DNA of 50,000 nt from Chrysomallon squamiferum (taxonomy: Eukaryota > Mollusca > Gastropoda > Neomphalida > Peltospiridae). Shown here one piece after another: positions 13,159 through 23,114 of this stretch. The stretch covers positions 26,140,322 to 26,190,321 of the forward strand of contig CM022671.1 in the NCBI GenBank assembly GCA_012295275.1, given 5' to 3'. Below the pieces are notes generated by a model, which worked only from the letters and a program-made list of their open reading frames with translations, made no database searches and was not told where the DNA came from. Both the position numbers and the translations under genes were made by a program. How positions within the stretch are numbered: position 1 is the stretch's first letter; each line of letters starts with the position of its first letter.

Positions 13159-14133
13159 TATGGAGTACTGCTGTACAGATCAGTGAAATGTTATGTTTTC
13201 TAAACTTTGATGTTTTAAAATGGTCTCCACCCAGTTAAACAACACCTGATAAACACTCAGTATGTGGATATATCTAATTCAACTGATATCACTTTTAAAA
13301 AGTGAAAAACAAATAAAGCATCTCGTTTCATTATATCAAATATGTTTTTAAAGGTTTAAGTTGTGCAAGTTTTGTTATTTTTACTTTTATTTTATTTCAT
13401 TTCATTTATTTTTATTTTTTTTATGTGTGAAATTTACACAATTTTTTCCTTTGTACATATATCTGAGAAGATCTTGTAAACTTTAAGTATTTACTTCCTT
13501 TAAGAGACAGACAAAGAGAAAGAGAGAGAGAGAGAAAAAAAAGAAGAAGTGGGAAATAGAAGAAAGTCTTGAATACATTTTTAAAAAAAAATATGAATAC
13601 GCATTTAAATATTTATTTTATATACTTAATTAATAATTATTAATAATAAACTTTTTTTTTTTAGGTGATATTTTAAATATTCATTCCTTTTTCATTAAAA
13701 AAAAAAAATATATATATATATTGTTTTTATTATCAGGTTAATTTTCTGTGGATTATTTTCTAACAGACAAAAATTCCAGAAAATGTTTGTTTTTTAAAAC
13801 ACGTGGTTGTCTGGATGTTTTTACCCCGTCTGGTGCTGCTCTAGCAAAATACACTCTTCTTCCTGAAAGAAGCTTCACTTCCTGTTTTTGTAATGCTTTT
13901 GTTACCATCTGACCCAGGAGTGCATCATGTGCTGCATCACATCACTCATCATCAAAAACAAATAAATTATTAAATAAAAATTACAGAGAGGGATAATAAA
14001 CTTTAAAAAAAAACATCAACAACATTAACAAACAATATATATATATATATATTAATTAATTAATTGTGAGAGAAAATTAACAAAGAAAAAGAAAATGAAA
14101 ACCCAAAGAAAAACTGTAACAAAATGCTAGCAC

Positions 14134-14166
<33 letters not shown>

Positions 14167-16092
14167 CATAAAAATCCTATTTTACTATAAACTTAATTTA
14201 AAATGTAATTTAAAATGTAATTTTTCTAATTAATTAATTTGAATGAAAAGATGACAAATACAGCAGAAGTTATTTACTTAAATTATATGACACAGATTTG
14301 ACTTCATACGCCGAAAAATATTGTAATATTTGATTATATCAGTCACACAAGTAAACCATCCTGTTAACAAATAGAAATAACTGATACAGTGTTCAACTGA
14401 AATAACCAAGTTAACTTCTGATAACTTTCCATAGACGTCAGACATGTTAACAACAACTTGCTTATACATAGCTGTTCTATAGTTATACACGAAATTTATA
14501 ACTGTTTCTTTTGTTTTGTTTTTATTTCTGAGTTAACCTTTAGATAACATTAAGCAATGTTAAAATAAAATTTATTACATGTGATTTTCTACAGTGAAAA
14601 AAAAAAAAAAAAAAATTAACTTTGTTATTTCAAAGAAAATTTTCAGTGATGTTAAACATATTACAATGAACTTTATCATATATCATTCTTCCACAGTGAC
14701 AATAACAAAATTTACAGAACTGTACGCAGATTATTAAAGTAATCTAGTCAGAATTTTGTCAGAAATCTACTGCACCAGCAGTTCTATTAAAAGTTGAAAA
14801 GCTTAACATATATAAATCTTAGATAAAAATAATAACATGTCACACAGAGGTAAAATTCTGTGTGCTAGTGGTTTGAAAATCTCACCGAGTAGGTGAGATA
14901 TAAGAGGACAAAGTATATTCAATGCAGACCTGAACAATGTAGAACATTCTTCCAACAGAAAAAAAACAAAGATGTAATCAGATGGTATACACAAGGCAGA
15001 AAAGAGTACACTATAGTTTCATGTAAAAAAAAAAAAAAAAGACTCTGTGTTTCTCTTTATTTTGTAACATGACTCCCTCATTCTCACAGAAGATTGCTTT
15101 CTGTCTGTTCTTTGAAGATGGTTTTTCCATGAACCATGTCCTCCTGTTAACATTTGTTCCACTTACAAGTCAAGAGTTCACATGGCTTACTGCACATTTT
15201 CATTTAGTTCATCAGACTAAATTCAATTTCAGTTCTGGAAATTAGTTTTGTTTCATGATCTCATTTGCATCTATCAGAGATAACACCATTACATCCATTA
15301 TTTTGTTGGTGGCTTTTTTTTTTTCTTCTTTAAAAAAACCCAACAATTCTATGGTACCCACAGAAACCCATTGTTTAGTAAGAACTTTTAAAACAAATGT
15401 TGTGTTATTCCTTTATTAAATCACATTTTACAATTAACTGGATACTTCTGATCAGAAAAATAACATACTTGAATCTTCATTAAATTTCATAAAGGAATCA
15501 AATTTTTATTCATTGTTCAGTAATAACTTATTTTATATAATTTCAAACTGAAAACATATTCACAGTGAACTTAACAGTAAAAGCTTGACATAATAAAAAC
15601 AGCATTTAAAAAACGAAACAAAGAAAAATCTTACTGCAAAACAAAAATTTTATCAACAGACAAAAATGAAAAGAATGAAAAAGTAAAAAAAAAAACCAAC
15701 AACCCCAAACCCCTCAAAACAAACAAAACAAAACACAGCACCCAAAAATTTTGATATTAATTTTCTGACATATACTGAAACGAAGTTTAAAACATCAGAA
15801 ATAATTTCTTCCTTGTTAACATTAGCTTCATTTAGAAAGATGGCTTATAGTAAACCAACCTTCTGCAACAACATCAACAATAATAATAAAAATAACAACG
15901 TAAAACAAAAATCCCACCAAAGCAACAGCAATAATAATACAAAATAACAATACTGCTACTACTACTACTACTACTACTACTACTAATAACAACAATAATA
16001 ACATTAGCAATAATAATAAAAATAACAAAAATAACAAAAAAAGACCCAAACAACACCAAAACAACAACAACAACAACAATAACAATAATAAC

Positions 16093-16145
16093 AGCAGAAA
16101 TTCTTATTTGTAATTGTACACAAATTACAATTTAGAATTTCTGCT
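16093..16145. repeat. 53-bp near-perfect inverted repeat (hairpin)
   Basis: The left arm begins AGCAGAAATTCT and the right arm ends AGAATTTCTGCT. The inner arms TTTGTAATTGT and ACAAATTACAA also pair, leaving almost no loop. It is either a tiny hairpin-type element or a cruciform. The loop is shorter than that of a typical microRNA precursor. Confidence 0.75.
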
Positions 16146-17987
16146 GGTTTGAGCCAGTCTCATTATACTGATAGATGGGAACACAGTCCATAGTTCTGAC
16201 AACTGTGATAAATGTGATGACACTGGAATCTTGCAGAAAATACAGTTAAAAAGTTCAGGTGATGAACTGACATCTTCAGAAATATTCTTTTGCACATGTA
16301 AAGTCTGCTGAGTTATGGAAAGGCAGTTTCAAAGATTTGTTGTTTTATATCGTGGTGTAGTATTAATTATTAAGAAAACAGGAGATATCGTAGATTTGTA
16401 TTATTGGTGATGTTATTTTTATGTGTATTCATTGGCATGAAGTGTTTTAACTGATGACAAATATTGTGCTCTGTGGTTGAGTGTGGGTTATATGTGTGCA
16501 AATGTATGCATGTGTGTATGTGTGTGTATTGTGATAATTAGCTTTGTCAGTACCTTCTAAAGTAAAATTAAGATCCCTGCATCATTTATTATGCAGAATG
16601 ACAAAAACAACAACAGTAATAACAATAATAATCATCATCATTAATGAAAGAAAAAAATAATTAGTAAATAAATAAATAAAATAATAATAGTAGCAGTAGT
16701 AACAGTAATAGTTTTAATAATAATTATTATCAACTAAATTTACAGTCTGTTGACACACTTAGTAATGTACAGTGTCATATCTCCTCATGAATGTTTATAC
16801 CAAATGAACATTAATTTACTTTTAAAATATTCAGCTTCCCTCTGCCGTTGTTTAGCAGTTTATTATGACAGTCATTAAAACGGTGTGAAAGTGTTTTTGT
16901 ATTTATTTTGGAACTTAAGAGGTAATTGATGCTAAGCATACAAAATGAGTTTCTTAAATCATTTTTAGATACAGGATGGGAAAATGATGACGAAATAATG
17001 ATGCCTGCAGACTGACATTTATATATTCTGTGTTGCTGAGTGAGCTCATACAATTTGATCCGCCCAGTGAATGCTATGTTACCCAGTCTATGTTGATTTT
17101 TTTCACCTTATTAAAATAAGAATAATATATATATATTTTTTTTTTAAATATTTATTCAGTTCAGTTAATATTTTTGAGTAAACAATATATGAAGATAAAA
17201 TATCATGAAAAATTCACAGGAAATTCATAGTTAAATATTCTATATAAAAAAAATTAAACAAAACAAAATAAAATAAAAAACTAAAAATAAATAAATAAAG
17301 TAAATGAAGAAGAAGAAAGATATATTTTTCATCAGCTGTTTTGACAATGGATATTCAAAAAAATTATGTTTTTATTTGTTTTGTTTTGTTTTTTTAACCT
17401 ATATTATAAAATGTTGCTTAATGTTTTGAATCTTTTTTTAATCGTTGAGCAAACATGTTTAAACATGTAAAATCCTTTAATAAAAAAAATGAAATTAATC
17501 TTTTAAAAAATTTTCTGGAAATTCAAGATATTTACTAGATTAACAGCGTAGAACTAAGTAAAAATTAAAATTAAAAAATTAAAATATATTAATTAAAATA
17601 AAATAAAATAAAGTTTTCACATATTAGTTATTTATGTCACCGATAACCTTTACTCGCTTCTGTGCTTCAAAATGGCATATGTTGGTCTCCATGATAACAT
17701 AGGTTTCCATGACATGAGAATATGAAGTATATTTATGTTTATTTAACTTTATATTATCAAGAAAGATAAATAAATCAGATACATCAATAAATAAGAATAA
17801 TGAAAACTAAAACAATTTTCTTTAAATTTAGTAGTTATTCTACACAATCCATCAATCTCTGTTTAACACATTGAAACCAATAAGATTCATGAAACAAACA
17901 AACAAACAAAACTACCACAAAACTAAAATCAAATAAAACTTTAAAAAACCCCAATAATAATAAAAATTAAACAAAAAACAAAATAAA

Positions 17988-18002
<15 letters not shown>

Positions 18003-18053
<51 letters not shown>
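18003..18053. repeat. (AAT)n microsatellite
   Basis: About 50 bases of AAT triplets, preceded by AAAT repeats. Confidence 0.95.
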
Positions 18054-18058
<5 letters not shown>

Positions 18059-18114
18059 CAAAGTAACAAGCAAACAAAAAAATAAAATATAATAAAAAAT
18101 AAAATAAAATAAAA

Positions 18115-19431
18115 TTTCCATATTTTGCTACACATCCCATAAATTAGAAAATAACATTTATTGGCTGGAATATTCTAAATTTGTGAGCACCTTTTGGAAA
18201 GGGAAATCATTAAGTATGTGTATACAGAAGAGATAATCTACTGACTGCTTAAATCACAGATGTGCTCAGGATCAGAAGACAGGTTATTTCACAGGCTTTA
18301 ATTCCTGAAAAAAAAAAAAATATATATATAAAAAAAAAAAAAATAATAGAAAAAAAAATAATAATAATAAAATAAAATAAATAAATAAATAAAACGATAA
18401 CAATGACATGTAAGAAAAATGATAATATACATATAAATTCTGCCCCCCAAAAGAAAAATGTATTAGTTTATAAAAAATTCAGTGAGTTGAACAAAAATCA
18501 TTAATTTAATTATTAAAATGTCCTTCTATGTTACTGTCTGAGATTCGTACAGATGTTCGCTAATATGCTTCACTTGTGGTCTTCACAGTTTCTGAAAAAC
18601 ATTGCAAAGAAAATGTACCTGTTAATGCAAGCTGCTGAACTATTTTGTTTATATAGATTATTAGGTAACACAAATGTTCCAAAAATAATAATAATAACTA
18701 TAAAATAAAACGAAGATAAGAAAGTATTAGATATGTAACCAGCTGAAACAGAATTATAAAATAATAAAAATATTTTTTTTTAAAAACAGATAAAATAAAA
18801 ATAAAAATTACTATAAAAAAAAAATAAATAAAAGAATAATAATAAATAGTAAATAAAATAAAATAAAATAAAATTTGCTTATTTTGCTACATGCCCCATA
18901 AATTAGAAAATAACATTTATTGGCTGGAATATTCTAAATCTGTGAGCAGTTTTTGGAATGGGAAATCATTAAGTATCTATACAAAGAAGAACAGGTTATT
19001 TCAAAGGCTGTAATTCCTGAAAATATACTACAAAAAAAAAAAAAAAAAAAAATTAAAGAAATAATTTAATAAAATGATAACAATGACATGAAAAAAATAG
19101 TGTTAATATACGTATATATTCCAAAATGCATTTATTTATATAAAATTCAGTGAGTTGAACAAAAATCATTAATTTAATTATTAAAATGTCCTTCTATGTT
19201 ACTGTCTGAGATTCGTACACATGTTCAAAAATGTGCTTCTCTTGTGGTCTTTTCGCAGTTTCTGAAAAACATTACAAAGAAAATGTGCCTGTTATTGCAA
19301 GCTGTTAAAATATTTTACTTATATAGATCATTACGTAAAGAAATTATAACACAAAATAATAATAATAACCATAAAATAAAATAAAGATAAAGAAAGTATG
19401 AGATATGTAACCAGTTGAAACAGAATTATAA

Positions 19432-19440
<9 letters not shown>
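18115..19440. repeat. Tandem duplication, two ~0.7-kb copies
   Basis: The block containing CCATAAATTAGAAAATAACA occurs at about 18138 and 18897. GTGAGTTGAACAAAAATCAT occurs at about 18483 and 19150. GATATGTAACCAG occurs at about 18730 and 19401. The shift falls from about 760 to 670 bases because the A-rich middle differs in length. It is non-coding; the 62-codon frame at 19196-19384 lies inside copy two and is not conserved in copy one. Confidence 0.9.

Positions 19441-19502
<62 letters not shown>
19435..19502. repeat. (AAT)n microsatellite
   Basis: About 68 bases of pure AAT triplets at the end of the second duplicate copy. Confidence 0.95.
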
Positions 19503-19503
<1 letters not shown>

Positions 19504-20175
19504 CTTTGGGGTTTTTTACCTGTGTAGTTCAGATGTGTATTTTCTGATTGTATTTTTTAATTTTAATTTTTAAAATCACTGCACATTCTCTGTATTAAAA
19601 GTCAGATACATCAAATTGATGCATATGAAGTGACTCACTATTTATTTCATGCACTTTGATCTTTATTAAACAAAAAACAATGGAAAAACTAGATTTAATT
19701 AATATAAATTTCACTTAATCAAAACTAATTTTAACAATAAAACAAAATAAAATAAATAAAAATAAATAATTCTGAAGCTGTGTCAATATTTGACTTTTGT
19801 CAGATTGTGAGCGATATTTTTAATTCCTTTGGCTGTTAAATTTGAACAAGTATATTCATTATTAATTGTACTTTTATCCATAAATGTTTCAGGTTTTCAC
19901 ATGCTAGGAATCCGTGTTTCAAAATTTGGCTCTTTATCTATTTATTTTTATTTTTATTAATTATCATCATCATCATCATTTTATTATTATTAATTAAACT
20001 TTTTCCTTAGGTCTCTGATAATTTAATTTGCACAGATTCAACAATTTTGCATTTACTAGTAGCCCAGATTTATTATCCAAGGCATCAAGCTGGACTTCAT
20101 TACAAGATAAGTTTCAGAGAGAACATAATACCAATACTTACAAAAAGAAATTTCTTTAATATATAAATGAATACC

Positions 20176-20330
20176 TGAATACCATAACTTTAGTCTCATC
20201 AAGATTAATCTTCATTCCAATAGCTGTGCAAATCTTAAAGAAATTTAATATCAGTTTTCAGCTGAGAGGGTGGAAAAATTAGTGTGGCTAATACCAAAGG
20301 TATGCATATTCTGCATGTTAACTGAAATGA
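20176..20330 (-). pseudogene. Non-LTR retrotransposon reverse-transcriptase relic
   Basis: On the minus strand one frame reads GMKINLDETKVMVFR (about 20183-20230). This is the conserved segment that follows the YxDD box in LINE reverse transcriptases. A neighbouring frame just upstream reads LVLATLIFPPSQLKTDIKFL, resembling the ADD-LVL...SPSxLQ segment before it. The two pieces are in different frames and stops follow downstream, so the copy is dead. The YxDD catalytic aspartates themselves are not readable. The clade cannot be fixed from so short a piece. Confidence 0.6.
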
Positions 20331-20360
20331 ATACTCCATGATTTTTGAGGAAAATTTTTT

Positions 20361-20747
20361 TTGTTAAAAAAGTATGACAATTTGAGGTCTATGAGAGCAC
20401 AAACGTTACACTTGAAATATTCAGAAAGGCTGTTTACAAAGTGCAAAGTTTACCAATATGCTGATGCAGTAATGCTTCCAGATTTTTTTGAGACACCAGC
20501 CACAGTTACAATAGTAAGACATTATACTGCACTGTATCAAATGATTTTGAAAAAATCTACAAATAAGAAATTAAATATCCCTTTTTTCTTTATGAATATA
20601 CTTCCTAAAAGCTGCATGCAGAGTAAAGTAAGTGACACAAAAACCTGCCTGGATTTCTTCAGTTATTTAATAAGGCAATCATTTAAAATCAATGCAAAGA
20701 ATCAGTCAGTGAAATCTCTCTATGGTTATTTTAACATTAAAGCATGA
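20361..20747 (+). other. Unrecognised 128-codon ORF
   Basis: The frame is open from a TTG at 20361 to TGA at 20745-20747; the first ATG is at about 20391. The translation is lysine- and leucine-rich (for example KYSERLFTKCKVYQYADAVM) with no domain I recognise. It abuts the reverse-transcriptase relic but lies on the opposite strand. YADAVML resembles a reverse-transcriptase YxDD box, but the residues after it do not fit. In sequence this AT-rich a frame this long is uncommon yet could be chance, or part of a transposon. Confidence 0.2.
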
Positions 20748-22979
20748 ATGTCCCAGATGAAAATGCATGTACCAGGTTATCAAGAGTTTTTCGATCTGTT
20801 TATAATGGATAACATCATAATGCAGTTCATGCTTTAGTTTTATCAAAACTTAATCAGGACACAAATTTAATGGCAAATATAAAGGGAAATGTACTCTTAC
20901 TCCTGATAAGGTAACTGTCTTGTTTGCCTTGTTGGGAATACTAGTTCTGTCTTCACTTTGAAAATGAGAAACAAAATGAATTAATCTGAAAATCATTTAA
21001 ACAGGTTCAAAATGTGCAAGATGCAGACTAAATGTCTGTGTTGCTTGTTAATCATTTAAAACATGGTAAAATATTTTATTTTATTTAATTTTTAAAACAA
21101 TTTTATTTCTTCTGTTAGAAAAAAAACAACAATAACAACAAACAAATAAACAAAACTCATTATCCTCTGAGTTCATTTAGATATCATTAAATGTCTTTTG
21201 TAAATGTCTTCATTTTCAAACAATGAAGAAATAACTAAAAGGTTGAAAAAAACAAACAAAAAAAACATTACAACTCCAGACAAATGCATCCAACAATTGT
21301 AATTATTGGTTTTCTGTAGACTTTTCCTTTTGTTATTATGTCATATTAGAACATTATTATTACCAGCTGTCTGCATTATGTTTTCAGTTAAAAAGCCAGA
21401 TAACTGGAGATACAACTGTCCAGATATCCCATCTTTTCAGTTACAATACGACTTTACTATTTTTACGTTACAACAATAAAGCCACTGTTAACCTCTCCTT
21501 TGCTTATATTTCCTTTTTTATTTCATTATTGTTATTTTTTTTAAAGCCGTTTATAATACTTTTGGCATGCTTTCAATTGTCATAACAAATGGACCATTAC
21601 CTGGTTATTTGAAACATATACAAACACAGACAGGTCACCCAGGCACAAACCCATCACTCTTGTGCTGTCCAGATTTTCTCAGAAACAACAGATCTCAGAC
21701 ATTTTGCATTTCTAAGACAAATGGAATTGCTGATGGCCTGTTGACCTTGAGATAACTTAATTAACCTGTTCCTTGTTGATTCTCACCACCATGGGCTATG
21801 ATCAAAGGACACAATCATCTGCTGAGCACCTGTTTAGATTCTTCTTTACAGTAGTTTGTGTGGGCGAAATTCTCAGTTAAAGTCTGTTTTACAAAGAAAC
21901 AGTTTAAAAGGTTTTTTCATTCTTTTTTGAATAAATAAAACATTAAAAAAAAAAAAAAAAAGAAAACAACAACAAAAAAGAACTACAAAAAACAAAAAGC
22001 CAAAAACAAATAATAATAAAAATAATGGAAAAAAGGGAAACAAGTATATTTATACTAATATTAGCATAGTGTACATAAAATAAAGGCCTAACACTGATGC
22101 ACAAAAAGGTGCTAATATCAATGGTATAAATTTCAGAATGTATTAGTTTATTAAAAAAAACCCTAAAAAAACCCTTAAAAATGCAACAACAACAACAACA
22201 ACAACAAAATATAAAACAAACCTCCCAGTAAATATTAATTAAGTGTTAATTGTTAGCCTTTAATTTCATCCTGGACTATTTTAATGCTTCAAATTCATAC
22301 ACATGTTCTTTTCTTGATTTTTTTTTTTTTGATTTTCTTGCAAAGTGCACATGAAGAACCAAATTATGTTCAAAAAAGATTAAACGAACAGTAACTGCAA
22401 CAACATTACATTCGAAAATCTCCTTTGTTATTAAGTCGTATCACAACATTAGTATTTGCAGTCTTTGTTTATCATGGTAAAACAATTAAATTCTCCTACC
22501 TAACCATTTTGTTTTTTTCACTTTGACTTGCTGATGGATGCTCTACTCTATGGTCAATAAATAAAACAATGATCTGTGATGATATGCTGTTTACATGTCT
22601 TCTGGGGATTGTGAAAAAAAAAAAAAAAAAAAAAATGAAGAAAAAGTATGGCTTCCTGTAGAGACTGTGGGCTGTTCTTAAACATCTGAGTAAATAATAA
22701 CTTTACAGTCTGTTCAAAACGATAGTCTGTCTTGGGAAAAAAAATGTGTGTTCTCTTTTACAGGCAAATCAAAGCAAGTTAATGATCTGTGTATAAAAAA
22801 GCTCCCAGTGGAACTGTTGATACTCACAAAGTTAAATGTTTATTAATGTGAATGTTAATTTTAATTAATATCAGCTTTTGCTGAATAATGAAGAAATTCT
22901 GGCTGATTATTTGAGAAAATATTCTTTGTTGTTTTTGTAATCCATTAGAATTTGTGAGTCTTGTTTTAATTAGTGGGAT
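20748..22979. other. Non-coding stretch upstream of dystroglycan exon
   Basis: AT-rich sequence with A and AAC tracts (about 21121, 21944, 22183 and 22616). I looked here for the missing dystroglycan signal-peptide exon and saw no credible open frame with a phase-0 donor. It is presumably intron. Confidence 0.5.
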
Positions 22980-22998
22980 TTGTTAGAATTTACCTTAT

Positions 22999-23107
22999 TT
23001 GTAGTTGTAGTTTTGTTGTTGTTGTTGCTAATTGCCGTTGTTGTTTTGTTTTTGTTGTTGTTGTTATTATTATTATTATTATTGTTATTACTGATATTAT
23101 TATACCA
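22999..23107 (+). repeat. TTG/TTA triplet tract abutting the exon acceptor
   Basis: Imperfect (TTG)n changing to (TTA)n lies directly upstream of the acceptor of the first dystroglycan exon, so it supplies or displaces the polypyrimidine tract. It translates as poly-Leu/Val in frame with the exon. Confidence 0.85.
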
Positions 23108-23114
23108 TTTTCAG

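Larger units (their letters stand above)
12621..18114. other. Non-coding stretch with simple repeats
   Basis: It holds (CA)n at about 13109-13157, (TA)n and ATTA repeats near 14036-14065, (ATA)n near 14138-14166, (ACT)n near 15954-15985, a 53-base inverted repeat at 16093-16145, and (AAT)n at about 18003-18053. All longer frames here are translated triplet repeats. No gene was recognised. Confidence 0.5.

Noticed and set aside
15828-16085. Minus-strand poly-Leu/Val membrane-like ORF
   Set aside because: It is low-complexity translation of ACT, AAT and AAC triplets.
16093-16145. microRNA precursor
   Set aside because: The stem is followed by almost no loop and the total length is under the usual 60-70 nt, so I report only a hairpin.
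22980-23114. Signal peptide for dystroglycan encoded by the hydrophobic VVVVLLLLL run
   Set aside because: The run is a TTG/TTA microsatellite in the intron immediately before a good acceptor, and the frame lacks an ATG.
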